From assembly GCA_963853835.1 (NCBI GenBank), contig OY970832.1, positions 37,480,063 to 37,544,062 on the forward strand: 64,000 nucleotides of DNA, read 5' to 3'. The stretch is from Calendula officinalis. Its lineage: Eukaryota; Streptophyta; Magnoliopsida; Asterales; Asteraceae. A program made the translations under genes and the position numbers. The notes below the pieces were generated by a model, which saw only the letters and a list, made by a program, of their open reading frames with translations, made no database searches and had not been told where the DNA came from. Below, piece by piece: positions 1 through 10,342 of this stretch. Numbering within the stretch: position 1 is the stretch's first letter; the number at the start of each line of letters is the position of its first letter.

Positions 1-1354
1 TCGGGCCGAAGTGGTGTTCGGGCCGAAGTGGTGTTCGGGCCGAAGTTCGGTGTTCGGGCCGAGGATGATGTTCGGGCCGAGGTCGGAGTTCGAGCCGAGG
101 TCGGAGTTCGGGCCGAGGTTGAAGTTCGGGCCGAAAATGAAGTTCGGGCCGGGAACAGTGAAGAGTTCGGGCCGAACTTGTTCTTGGCAGTGACGAATGA
201 ACCAGCTATTTTGGTTACTCGTGGGCGTGAAACGGACACCCGAGCTGAAAGTTATGAATGTTTTAATATAGCACCTTTTGTCACACAATCTTGGATATTG
301 AAGAGTTCGGGACGAAGAGGGATGTTCGGGCCGAAGTGGTGTTCGGGCCGAAGTGGGATGTTCGGGCCGAAGTGGTGTTCGGGCCAAAGTGGTGTTCGGG
401 CCGAAGTTCGGTGTTCGGGCCGAGGATGATGTTCGGGCCGAGGTCGGAGTTCGGGCCGAGGTTGAAGTTCGGGCCGAAAATGAAGTTCAGGCCGGGAACA
501 GTGAAGAGTTCGGGCCGAACTTGTTCTTGGCAGTGACGAATGAACCAGCTATTTTGGTTACTCGTGGGCGTGAAACGGACACCCGAGCTGAAAGTTATGA
601 ATGTTTTAATATAGCACCTTTTGTCACACAATCTTGGATATTGAAGAGTTCGGGACGAAGAGGGATGTTCGGGCCGAAGTGGTGTTCGGGCCGAAGTGGG
701 ATGTTCGGGCCGAAGTGGTGTTCGGGCCGAAGTGGTGTTCGGGCCGAAGTTCGGTGTTCGGGCCGAGGATGATGTTCGGGCCGAGGTCGGAGTTCGGGCC
801 GAGGTCGGAGTTCGGGCCGAGGTTGAAGTTCGGGCCGAAAATGAAGTTCGGGCCGGGAACAGTGAAGAGTTCGGGCCGAACTTGTTCTTGGCAGTGACGA
901 ATGAACCAGCTATTTTGGTTACTCGTGGGCGTGAAACGGACACCCGAGCTGAAAGTTATGAATGTTTTAATATAGCACCTTTTGTCACACAATCTTGGAT
1001 ATTGAAGAGTTCGGGACGAAGAGGGATGTTCGGGCCGAAATGCTGTTCGGGCCGAAGTGGGATGTTCGGGCCGAAGTGGTGTTCGGGCCGAAGTGGTGTT
1101 CGGGCCGAAGTTCGGTGGTCAGGCCGAGGATGATGTTCGGGCCGAGGTCGGAATTCGGGCCGAGGTCGGAGTTTGGCCGAGGTTGAAGTTCGGGCCGAAA
1201 ATGATGTTCGGGCCGGGAACAGTGAAGAGTTCGGGCCGAACTTGTTCTTGGCAGTGAACAACGAACCAGCTATTTTGGTTACTCGTGGGCGTGAAACGGA
1301 CACCCGAGCTGAAAGTTATGAATGTTTTAATATAGCACCTTTTGTCACACAATC

Positions 1355-1638
1355 TTGGATATTGAAGAGTTCGGGCCGAAGAGGGATGTTCGCGCCGAAG
1401 TGGTGTTCGCGCCGAAGTGGGATGTTCGGGCCGAAGTGGTGTTCGGGCCGAGGTCGGAGTTCGGGCCGAGGTCGGAGTTCGGGCCGAGGTTGAAGTTCGG
1501 GCCGAAAATGAAGTTCGGGCCGAACTTGTTCTTGGCAGTGACGAACGAACCAGCTATTTTGGTTACTCGTGGGCATGAAACGGACACCCGAGCTGAAACT
1601 TATGAATGTTTTAATATAGCACCTTTTGTCACACAATC
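1355..1638 (+). repeat. Shortened monomer (284 bp) missing four sub-repeats
   Basis: The ttcggtg and gatgatg units and one tggtg unit are absent. The aaatgaag unit joins directly to the core before the single-copy segment, so the 23-bp ggaacagtgaagag unit is also missing. The left flanking 18-bp direct repeat is therefore lost in this copy. The lesion is consistent with slippage or recombination between cores. Confidence 0.88.
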
Positions 1639-2014
1639 TTGGATATTGAAGAGTTCGGGCCGAAGAGGGATGTTCGGGCCGAAGTGGTGTTCGGGCCGAA
1701 GTGGGATGTTCGGGCCGAAGTGGTGTTCGGGCCGAAGTGGTGTTCGGGCCGAAGTTCGGTGTTCGGGCCGAGGATGATGTTCGGGCCGAGGTCGGAGTTC
1801 GGGCCGAGGTCGGAGTTCGGGCCGAGGTTGAAGTTCGGGCCGAAAATGAAGTTCGGGCCGGGAACAGTGAAGAGTTCGGGCCGAACTTGTTCTTGGCAGT
1901 GACGAATGAACCAGCTATTTTGGTTACTCGTGGGCGTGAAACGGACACCCGAGCTGAAAGTTATGAATGTTTTAATATAGCACCTTTTGTCACACAATCT
2001 TGGATATTGAAGAG

Positions 2015-2235
2015 TTCGGGACGAAGAGGGATGTTCGGGCCGAAGTGGTGTTCGGGCCGAAGTGGGATGTTCGGGCCGAAGTGGTGTTCGGGCCGAAGTG
2101 GTGTTCGGGCCGAAGTTCGGTGTTCGGGCCGAGGATGATGTTCGGGCCGAGGTCGGAGTTCGGGCCGAGGTCGGAGTTCGGGCCGAGGTTGAAGTTCGGG
2201 CCGAAAATGAAGTTCAGGCCGGGAACAGTGAAGAG
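2015..2235 (+). repeat. Sub-repeat block of the reference monomer (12 units of 16-23 bp)
   Basis: Twelve units begin with TTCGGGCCGA or a one-base variant. Unit lengths in order are 19, 17, 19, 17, 17, 19, 18, 18, 18, 18, 18 and 23 bp. The core TTCGG-G-CCGAA is an odd-length palindrome: two 5-bp arms around one central G. Each core contains GGCC and two CG dinucleotides. The block is strongly G-rich on the given strand; for example TTCGGGCCGAAGTGGTG has 8 G and 3 C. The tails are position-specific across monomers, so the block was amplified as a whole after the internal minisatellite formed. Confidence 0.95.
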
Positions 2236-2246
2236 TTCGGGCCGAA
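2229..2246 (+). repeat. Left 18-bp direct repeat flanking the single-copy segment
   Basis: TGAAGAGTTCGGGCCGAA lies immediately before the single-copy segment. Its partner begins 140 bp downstream at 2369. The pair occurs in most monomers, with point variants such as tgTagag, tgCagag or gaagaAttc. Two adjacent copies of an 18-mer around a unique segment make a recombination substrate; the predicted product is actually present at 55440-55457. Confidence 0.9.
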
Positions 2247-2375
2247 CTTGTTCTTGGCAGTGACGAATGAACCAGCTATTTTGGTTACTCGTGGGCGTGA
2301 AACGGACACCCGAGCTGAAAGTTATGAATGTTTTAATATAGCACCTTTTGTCACACAATCTTGGATATTGAAGAG
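2247..2375 (+). repeat. 129-bp single-copy segment of the reference monomer
   Basis: This is the only part of the monomer not made of sub-repeats, and it is visibly AT-richer. It runs from CTTGTTCTTGGCAG through CTATTTTGGTTACTCG, GTGAAACGGACACCCGAG and GTTTTAATATAG to TTGGATATTGAAGAG. Bases that vary between monomers and define subfamilies include cgaAtgaa/cgaACgaa/cgaAGgaa, agCtatt/agTtatt, aaaGtt/aaaCtt, tatGaatg/tatAaatg, tAAtata/tAGtata, ttttGtcac/ttttTtcac and gaagaGttc/gaagaAttc. I recognise no gene, tRNA or transposon in it. One forward and one reverse frame are open through it, but the variants change residues freely. Confidence 0.9.
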
Positions 2376-2386
2376 TTCGGGCCGAA
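2369..2386 (+). repeat. Right 18-bp direct repeat flanking the single-copy segment
   Basis: This is the partner of 2229-2246. It reads TGAAGAGTTCGGGCCGAA and forms the end of the lead-in plus the first core of the next monomer. The 140-bp spacing equals the 129-bp segment plus one 11-bp core. Confidence 0.9.
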
Positions 2387-3100
2387 GAGGGATGTTCGGG
2401 CCGAAGTGGTGTTCGGGCCGAAGTGGGATGTTCGGGCCGAAGTGGTGTTCGGGCCGAAGTGGTGTTCGGGCCGAAGTTCGGTGTTCGGGCCGAGGATGAT
2501 GTTCGGGCCGAGGTCGGAGTTCGGGCCGAGGTCGGAGTTCGGGCCGAGGTCGGAGTTCGGGCCGAAAATGAAGTTCGGGCCGGGAACAGTGAAGAGTTCG
2601 GGCCGAACTTGTTCTTGGCAGTGACGAACGAACCAGTTATTTTGGTTACTCGTGGGCGTGAAACGGTCACCCGAGCTGAAAGTTATGAATGTTTTAGTAT
2701 AGCACCTTTTTTCACACAATCTTAGATATTGAAGAGTTCGCCCCGAAGAGGGATGTTCGGGCCGAAGTGGTGTTCAGGCCGAAGTGGGATGTTCGGGCCG
2801 AAGTGGTGTTCGGGTCGAAGTGGTGTTCGGGCCGATGTTCGGTGTTCGGGCCGAGGATGATGTTCGGGCCGAGGTTGAAGTTCGGGCCGAGGTCGGAGTT
2901 CGGGCCGAGGTTGAAGTTCGGGCCGAGGTTGAAGTTCGGGCCGAAAATGAAGTTCGGGCCGGGAACAGTGAAGAGTTCGGGCCGAACTTGTTCTTGGCAG
3001 TGACGAACGAACCAGCTATTTTGGTTACTCGTGGGCGTGAAACGGACACCCGAGCTGAAACTTATGAATGTTTTAATATAGCACCTTTTGTCACACAATC

Positions 3101-4204
3101 TTGGATATTGAAGAGTTCGGGCCGAAGAGGGATGTTCGGGCCGAAGTGGTGTTCGGGCCGAAGTGGGATGTTCGGGCCGAAGTGGTGTTCGGGCCGAAGT
3201 GGTGTTCGGGCCGAAATTCGGTGTTCGGGCCGAGGATGATGTTCGGGCCGAGGTTGAAGTTCGGGCCGAGGTCGGAGTTCGGGCCGAGGTTGAAGTTCGG
3301 GCGGCCGAAAATGAAGTTCGGGCCGAGAACAGTGAAGAGTTCGGGCCGAACTTGTTCTTAGCAGTGACGAACGAACCAGTTATTTTGGTTACTCGTGGGC
3401 GTGAAACGGACACCCGAGCTGAAAGTTATGAATGTTTTAGTATAGCACCTTTTGTCACACAATCTTGGATATTGAAGAGTTCGGGCCGAAGAGGGATGTT
3501 CGGGCCAAAGTGGTGTTCGGGCCGAAGTGGGATGTTCGGGCCGAAGTGGTGTTCGGGCCGAAGTGGTGTTCGGGCCGAAGTGGTGTTCGGGCTGAAGTTC
3601 GGTGTTCGGGCCGAGGATGATGTTCGGGCCGAGGTCGGAGTTCAGGCCGAGGTCGGAGTTCGGGCCGAGGTCGGAGTTCGGGCCGAGATTGAAGTTCGGG
3701 CCGGGAACAGTGAAGAGTTCGGGCCGAACTTGTTCTTGGCAGTGACGAATGAACCAGCTATTTTGGTTACTCGTGGGTGTGAAACGGACACCCGAGCTGA
3801 AACTTATGAATGTTTTAATATAGCACCTTTTGTCACACAATCTTGGATATTGAAGAGTTCGGGCCGAAGAGGGATGTTCGGGCCGAAGTGGTGTTCGGGC
3901 CGAAGTGGGATGTTCGGGACGAAGTGGTGTTTGGGCCGAAGTTCGGTGTTCGGGCCGAGGATGATGTTCGGGTCGAGGTTGAAGTTCGGGCCGAGGTCGG
4001 AGTTCGGGCCGAGGTTGAAGTTCGGGCCAAGGTTGAAGTTCGGGCCGAAAATGAAGTTCGGGCCAGGAGCAGTGAAGAGTTCGGGCTGAACTTGTTCTTG
4101 GCAGTGACGAACGAACCAGTTATTTTGGTTACTCGTGGGCGTGAAACGGACACCCGAGCTGAAAGTTATGAATGTTTTAGTATAGCACCTTTTGTCACAC
4201 AATC
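3101..4204 (+). repeat. Three-monomer tandem duplication, copy 1 (1104 bp)
   Basis: Anchors 3101, 3465 and 3843 recur at 4205, 4569 and 4947, each offset by exactly 1104 bp. Shared rare markers show common descent: a 3-bp insertion giving ttcgggcGGCcgaaaatg (near 3298 and 4402), cttgttcttAgcag (near 3352 and 4456), and gggTgtgaaac (near 3776 and 4880). Confidence 0.9.
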
Positions 4205-5307
4205 TTGGATATTGAAGAGTTAGGGCCGAAGAGGGATGTTCAGGCCGAAGTGGTGTTCGGGCCGAAGTGGGATGTTCGGGCCGAAGTGGTGTTCGGGCCG
4301 AAGTGGTGTTCGGGCCGAAGTTCGGTGTTCGGGCCGAGGATGATGTTCGGGCCGAGGTTGAAGTTCGGGCCGAGGTCGGAGTTCGGGCCGAGGTTGAAGT
4401 TCGGGCGGCCGAAAATGAAGTTCGAACCGAGAACAGTGAAGAGTTCGGGCCGAACTTGTTCTTAGCAGTGACGAACGAACCGGTTATTTTGGTTACTCGT
4501 GGGCGTGAAACGGACACCCGAGCTGAAAGTTATGAATGTTTTAGTATAGCACCTTTTGTCACACAATCTTGGATATTGAAGAGTTCGGGCCGAAGAGGGA
4601 TGTTCGGGCCAAAGTGGTGTTCGGGCCGAAGTGGGATGTTCGGGCCGAAGTGGTGTTCGGGCCGAAGTGGTGTTCGGGCCGAAGTGGTGTTCGGGCTGAA
4701 GTTCGGTGTTCGGGCCGAGGATGATGTTCGGGCCGAGGTCTGAGTTCGGGCCGAGGTCGGAGTTCGGGCCGAGGTCGGAGTTCGGGCCGAGGTTGAAGTT
4801 CGGGCCGGGAACAGTGAAGAGTTCGGGCCGAACTTGTTCTTGGCAGTGACGAATGAACCAGCTATTTTGGTTACTCGTGGGTGTGAAACGGACACCCGAG
4901 CTGAAACTTATGAATGTTTTAATATAGCACCTTTTGTCACACAATCTTGGATATTGAAGAGTTCGGGCCGAAGAGGGATGTTCGGGCCGAAGTGGTGTTC
5001 GGGCCGAAGTGGGATGTTCGGGACGAAGTGGTGTTTGGGCCGAAGTTGGTGTTCGGGCCGAGGATGATGTTCGGGTCGAGGTTGAAGTTCGGGCCGAGGT
5101 CGGAGTTCGGGCCGAGGTCGGAGTTCGGGCCAAGGTTGAAGTTCGCGCCGAAAATGAAGTTAGGGCCAGGAGCAGTGAAGAGTTCGGGCCGAACTTGTTC
5201 TTGGCAGTGACGAACGAACCATCTATTTTGGTTACTCGTGGGCGTGAAACGGACACCCGAGCTGAAAGTTATGAATGTTTTAGTATAGCACCTTTTGTCA
5301 CACAATC
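4205..5307 (+). repeat. Three-monomer tandem duplication, copy 2
   Basis: This is the partner of 3101-4204. It carries private differences, including gaagagttAgggcc at its start, ttcgAAccgag near 4429, and altered middle tails in its last monomer, so copying was followed by some divergence. Confidence 0.88.
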
Positions 5308-8300
5308 TTGGATATTGAAGAGTTCGGGCCGAAGAGGGATGTTCGGGCTGAAGTGGTGTTCGGGCCGAAGTGGTGTTCGGGCCGAAGTTCGGTGTTCGGG
5401 CCGAGGATGATGTTCGGGGCGAGGTTGAAGTTCGGGCCGAGGTCGGAGTTCGGGCCGAGGTTGAAGTTCGGGCCGAGGTTGAAGTTCGGGCCGAAAATGA
5501 AGTTCGGGCCGAGAACAGTGAAGAGTTCGGGCCGAACTTGTTCTTGGCAGTGACGAACGAACCAGTTATTTTGGTTACTCGTGGGCGTGAAACGGACACC
5601 CGAGCTGAAAGTTATGAATGTTTTAGTATAGCACCTTTTGTCACACAATCTTGGATATTGAAGAGTTAGGGCCGAAGAGGGATGTTCAGGCCGAAGTGGT
5701 GTTCGGGCCGAAGTGGGATGTTCGGGCCGAAGTGGTGTTCGGGCCGAAGTGGTGTTCGGGCCGAAGTTGGGTGTTCGGGCCGAGGATGATGTTCGGGCTG
5801 AGGTCGGAGTTCGGGCCGAGCTCGGAGTTCGGGCCGAGGTCGGAGTTCGGGCCGAGGTCGGAGTTCGGGCCGAGGTTGAAGTTCGGGACGAAAATGAAGT
5901 TCGGGCCGGGAACAGTGAAGAGTTCGGGCCGAACTTGTTCTTGGCAGTGACGAATGAACCAGCTATTTTGGTTACTCGTGGGCGTGAAACGGACACCCGA
6001 GCTGAAAGTTATGAATGTTTTAATATAGCACCTTTTGTCACACAATCTTGGATATTGAAGAGTTCGGGCCGAAGAGGGATGTTCGGGCCGAAGTGGTGTT
6101 CGGGCCGAAGTGGTGTTCGGGCCGAAGTTCGGTGTTCGGGCCGAGGATGATGTTCGGGCCGAGGTTGAAGTTCGGGCCGAGGTCGGAGTTCGGGCCGAGG
6201 TTGAAGTTCGGGCCGAGGTTGAAGGTCGGGCCGAAAATGAAGTTCGGGCCGAGAACAGTGAAGAGTTCGGGCCGAACTTGTTCTTGGCAGTGACGAACGA
6301 ACCAGTTATTTTGGTTACTCGCGGGCGTGAAACGGACACCCGAGCTGAAAGTTATGAATGTTTTAGTATAGCACCTTTTTTCACACAATCTTGGATATTG
6401 AAGAGTTCAAGCCGAAGAGGGATGTTCGGGCCGAAGTGGTGTTCATGCCGAAGTGGGATGTTCGGGCCGAAGTGGTGTTCGGGCCGAAACGGTGTTCGGG
6501 CCGATGTTCGGTGTTCGGGCCGAGGATGATGTTCGGGCCGAGGTTGAAGATCGGGCCGAGGTCGGAGTTCGGGCCGAGGTTGAAGTTCGGGCCGCGGTTG
6601 AAGTTCGGGCCGAAAGTGAAGTTCGGGCCGGGAACAGTGAAGAGTTCGGGCCGAACTTGTTCTTGGCAGTGACGAACGAACCAGCTATTTTGGTTACTCG
6701 TGGGCATGAAACGGACACCCGAGCTGAAACTTATGAATGTTTTAATATAGCACCTTTTGTCACACAATCTTGGATATTGAAGAGTTCGGGCCGAAGAGGG
6801 ATGTTCGGGCCGAAGTGGTGTTCGGGCCGAAGTGGGATGTTCGGGCCGAAGTGGTGTTCGGGCCGAAGTGGTGTTCGGGCCGAAGTGGTGTTCGGGCCGA
6901 AGTGGTGTTCGGGCCGAAGTTCAGTGTTCGGGCCGAGGATGATGTTCGGGCCGAGGTCGGAGTTCGGGCCGAGGTCGGAGTTCGGGCCGAGGTTGAAGTT
7001 CGGGCCGAAAATGAAGTTCGGGCCGGGAACAGTGAAGAGTTCGGGCCGAACTTGTTCTTGGCAGTGACGAATGAACCAGCTATTTTGGTTACTCGTGGGC
7101 GTGAAACGGACACCCGAGCTGAAAGTTATGAATGTTTTAATATAGCACATTTTGTCACACAATCTTGGATATTGAAGAGTTCGGGACGAAGAGGGATGTT
7201 CGGGCCGAAGTGGTGTTCGGGCCGAAGTGGGATGTTCGGGCCGAAGTGGTGTTCGGGCCGAAGTGGTGTTCGGGCCGAAGTGGTGTTCGGGCCGAAATTC
7301 GGTGTTCGGGCCGAGGATGATGTTCGGGCCGAGGTCAGAGTTCGGGCCGAAGTCGGAGTTCGGGCCGAGGTTGAAGTTCGGGCCGAAAATGATGTTCGGG
7401 CCGGGAACAGTGAAGAGTTCGGGCCGAACTTGTTCTTGGCAGTGAAGAACGAACCAGCTATTTTGGTTACTCGTGGGCGTGAAACGGACACCCGAGCTGA
7501 AAGTTATGAATGTTTTAGTATAGCACCTTTTGTCACACAATCTTGGATATTGAAGAGTTCGGGCCGAAGAGGGATGTTCGGGCCGAAGTGGTGTTCGGGC
7601 CGAAGTGGTGTTCGGGCCGAAGTTCGGTGTTCGGGCCGAGGATGATGTTCGGGCCGAGGTCGGAGTTCGGGCCGAGGTTGAAGTTCGGTCCGAGGTTGAA
7701 GTTCGGGCCGAAAATGAAGTTCGGGCCGAGAACAGTGAAGAGTTCGGGCCGAACTTGTTCTTGGCAGTGACGAACAAACCAGTTATTTTGGTTACTCGTG
7801 GGCGTGAAACGGACACCCGAGCTGAAAGTTATGAATGTTTTAGTATAGCACCTTTTGTCACACAATCTTGGATATTGAAGAGTTCGGGCCGAAGAGGGAT
7901 GTTCGGGCCAAAGTGGTGTTCGGGCCGAAGTGGGATGTTCGGGCCGAAGTGGTGTTCGGGCTGAAGTTCGGTGTTCGGGCCGAGGATGATGTTCGGGCCG
8001 AGGTCGGAGTTCGGGCCGAGGTCGGAGTTCAGGCCGAGATTGAAGTTCGGGCCGAAAATGAAGTTCGGGCCGAAAATGAAGTTCGGGCCAGGAACAGTGA
8101 AGAGTTCGGGCCGAACTTGTTCTTGGCTGTGACGAATGAACTAGCTATTTTGGTTACTCGTGGGCGTGAAACGGACACCCGAGCTGAAACTTATGAATGT
8201 TTTAATATAGCACCTTTTGTCACACAATCTTGGATATTGAAGAGTTCGGGCCGAAGAGGGATGTTCGGGCCGAAGTGGTGTTCGGGCCGAAGTGGGATGT

Positions 8301-8591
8301 TCGGGACGAAGTGGTGTTCGGGCCGAAGTTCGGTGTTTGGGCCGAGGATGATGTTCGGGCCGAGGTTGAAGTTCGGGCCGAGGTCGGAGTTCGGGCCGAG
8401 GTTGAAGTTCGGGCCAAGGTTGAAGTTCAGGCCGAAAATGAAGTTCGGGCCAGGAATAGTGAAGAGTTCGGGCCGAACTTGTTCTTGGCAGTGACGAACG
8501 AACCATCTATTTTAGTTACTCATGGGCGTGAAACGGACACCCGAGCTGAAAGTTATGAATGTTTTAGTATAGCACCTTTTGTCACACAATC

Positions 8592-10342
8592 TTGGATATT
8601 GAAGAGTTCGAGCCGCAGAGGGATGTTCGGGCCGAAGTGGTGTTCGGGCCGAAGTGGTGTTCGGGCCGAAGTGGTGTTCATGTCGAAGTTCGGTGTTCGG
8701 GCCGAGGATGATGTTCGGGCCGAGGTTGAAGTTCGGGCCGAGGTCGGAGTTCGGGCCGAGGTTGAAGTTCGGGCCGAGGTTGAAGTTCGGGCCGAAAATG
8801 AAGTTCGGGCCGAGAACAGTGAAGAGTTCGGGCCGAACTTGTTCTTGGCAGTGACGAACGAACCAGTTATTTTGGTTACTCGTGGGCGTGAAACGGACAC
8901 CCGAGCTGAGAGTTATGAATGTTTTAGTATAGCACCTTTTGTCACACAATCTTGGATATTGAAGAGTTCGGGCCGAAGAGGGATGTTCGGGCCGAAGTGG
9001 TGTTCGGGCCGAAGTGGTGTTCCGGCCGAAGTTCGGTGTTCGGGCCGAGGATGATGTTCGGGCCGAGGATGATGTTCGGGCGGAGGTCGGAGTTCGGGCC
9101 GAGCTCGGAGTTCGGGCCGAGGTCGGAGTTCGGCCCGAGGTTGAAGTTCGGGCCGAAAATGAAGTTCGGGCCGGGAATAGTGAAGAGTTCGGGCCGAACT
9201 TGTTCTTGGCAGTGACGAATGAACCAGCTATTTTGGTTACTCGTGGGCATGAAACGGACACCCGAGCTGAAAGTTATGAATGTTTTAATATAGCACCTTT
9301 TGTCACACAATCTTGGATATTGAAGAGTTCGGGCCGAATAGGGATGTTCGGGCCGAAGTGGTGTTCGGGTCGAAGTGGGATGTTCGGGCCGAAGTTCGGT
9401 GTTCGGGCCGAGGATGATGTTCGGGCCGAGTTGAAGTTCGGGCCGAGGTTGAAGTTCGGGCCGAGGTTGACGTTCGGGCCGAGGTTGAAGTTCGGGCCGA
9501 GAACAGTGAAGAGTTCGGGCCGAACTTGTTCTTGGCAGTGACGAACGAACCAGTTATTTTGGTTACTCGTGGGCGTGAAACGGACACCCGAGCTGAAAGT
9601 TATGAATGTTTTAGTATAGCACCTTTTTTCACACAATCTTGGATATTGAAGAGTTCGAGCCGAAGAGGGATGTTCGGGCCGAAGTGGTGTTCAGGCCGAA
9701 GAGGGATGTTCGGGCCGAAGTGGTGTTCGGGCCGAAGTGGAGTTCGGGCCGAGGATGATGTTCGGGCCGAGGTTGAAGTTCGGGCCGAGGTCGGAGTTCG
9801 GGCCGAGGTTGAAGTTCGGGCCGAGGTTGAAGTTCGGGCCGAAAATGAAGTTCGGGCAGGGAATAGTGAAGAGTTCGGGCCGAACTTGTTCTTTGCAGTG
9901 ACGAACGAACCAGCTATTTTGGTTACTCGTGGGCGTGAAACGGACACCCGAGCTGAAAGTTATGAATGTTTTAATATAGCACCTTTTGTCACACAATCTT
10001 GGATATTGAAGAATTCGGGCCGAAGAGGGATGTTCGGGCCGAAGTGGTGTTCGGGGCGAAGTGGGATGTTCAGGCCGAAGTGGTGTTCGGGCCAAAGTTC
10101 GGTGTTCGGGCCGAGGATGATGTTCGGGCCGAGGTTGAAATTCGGGCCGAGGTTGAAGTTCAGGCCGAGGTTGAAGTTCGGGACGAAAATGAAGTTCGGG
10201 CCGAGAACAGTGTAGAGTTCGGGCAGAACTTGTTCTTGGCAGTGACGAACGAACCAGCTATTTTGGTTACTCGTGGGCGTGAAACGGACACCCGAGCTGA
10301 TAGTTATGAATGTTTTAGTATAGCACCTTTTGTCACACAATC
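8592..10342 (+). repeat. Five-monomer duplication, copy 1
   Basis: Monomers at 8592, 8952, 9313, 9639 and 9999 correspond to 10343, 10704, 11047, 11409 and 11768, with offsets of 1734-1770 bp. Shared rare variants are ttcCggccgaag plus ttcggCccgagg (near 9021 and 9133; near 10773 and 10867), gttgaCgttcgg (near 9466 and 11182) and the repeated agaggga head (near 9690 and 11470). The drifting offset reflects gain or loss of sub-repeats after duplication. Confidence 0.85.
10011..10016 (+). repeat. First GAATTC lead-in site of the EcoRI-type subfamily
   Basis: A G-to-A change in gaagaGttc gives gaagAATTC, an EcoRI sequence 12 bases after the anchor. The same site occurs in monomers 11768, 12435, 13193, 14260, 14909, 15648, 25616, 27297, 28813, 30239, 32064, 32840, 34717, 37281, 39464, 41324, 41667, 42390, 44611, 44954, 45696, 47881, 48621, 50427, 51167, 52973, 53714 and 55811. 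It is absent before 9999, between 16 and 25.6 kb, and after 55.8 kb. Isolated unrelated GAATTC sequences occur near 1151 and 62964. Confidence 0.9.

Larger units (their letters stand above)
2000..2360 (+). repeat. Reference satellite monomer, 361 bp, 13 cores
   Basis: This copy serves as a reference. It opens with the 15-bp lead-in TTGGATATTGAAGAG. Twelve sub-repeats follow, each a TTCGGGCCGA-type core plus a tail. The tails in order are agaggga-tg, tggtg, tgggatg, tggtg, tggtg, ttcggtg, gatgatg, gtcggag, gtcggag, gttgaag, aaatgaag and ggaacagtgaagag. A thirteenth core (2236-2246) leads into the 129-bp single-copy segment. The length, 361, is 1 modulo 3, so any reading frame shifts at each copy. 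It is also close to twice a 180-bp nucleosome repeat, which is suggestive only. Most other monomers keep this tail order and differ mainly in the number of tggtg, gtcggag and gttgaag units. Confidence 0.95.
1..2721 (+). repeat. Subarray 1: near-uniform 361-bp monomers
   Basis: A partial monomer (1-290) is followed by monomers starting at 291, 634, 995, 1355, 1639, 2000 and 2361. Most share cgaatgaacc, agctatt, aaagttatg and tttaatata, and the middle tails gtcggag, gtcggag, gttgaag. Several carry ttcgggACgaag in the first core. This is the most homogeneous simple (non-HOR) stretch, with only a few substitutions between neighbours. The copy at 1355 is shortened. Confidence 0.9.
2722..9998 (+). 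repeat. Subarray 2: mixed monomer types
   Basis: Monomers start at 2722, 3101, 3465, 3843, 4205, 4569, 4947, 5308, 5651, 6048, 6391, 6770, 7165, 7543, 7868, 8230, 8592, 8952, 9313 and 9639. Two types interleave. One has gggaacag, agctatt and aatata. The other has gagaacag, cgaacgaacc, agttatt and agtata, with middle tails gttgaag, gtcggag, gttgaag, gttgaag. Lengths range from 325 to 397 bp in steps of about 18 bp. The anchor at 2722 is TTAGATATTG, a point variant. Confidence 0.88.

Noticed and set aside
2015..2235. CRISPR array
   Set aside because: Cores of 11-12 bp separated by 5-7 bp tails that recur in the same order in each monomer are a minisatellite. There are no unique spacers of about 30 bp, no leader and no cas genes.
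2285..2315. Hairpin in actcgtgggcg...acacccgagct
   Set aside because: Only ctc/gag and ggg/ccc short stems with a bulge and a loop of about 13 bases; too weak to call a structural element or attachment site.
2325..2345. TATA-like motif on the reverse strand of gttttaatatagc
   Set aside because: The reverse reads gctatattaaaac, a weak TATA match in an AT-rich stretch. Half of the monomers have tttAGtatag, which breaks it, and nothing downstream looks like a transcription unit.
2229..2386. Transposon with target-site duplication in each monomer
   Set aside because: The 18-bp direct repeats flank a 129-bp segment without terminal inverted repeats or coding sequence. Part of each repeat is the ordinary core, so the repeat may simply be minisatellite sequence.
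8610..8625. RNA polymerase III B-box-like sequence in gagttcgagcc
   Set aside because: GTTCGAGCC matches the short B-box consensus, but it results from the common ttcgAgccg core variant. No A box at a suitable distance and no tRNA fold were seen.
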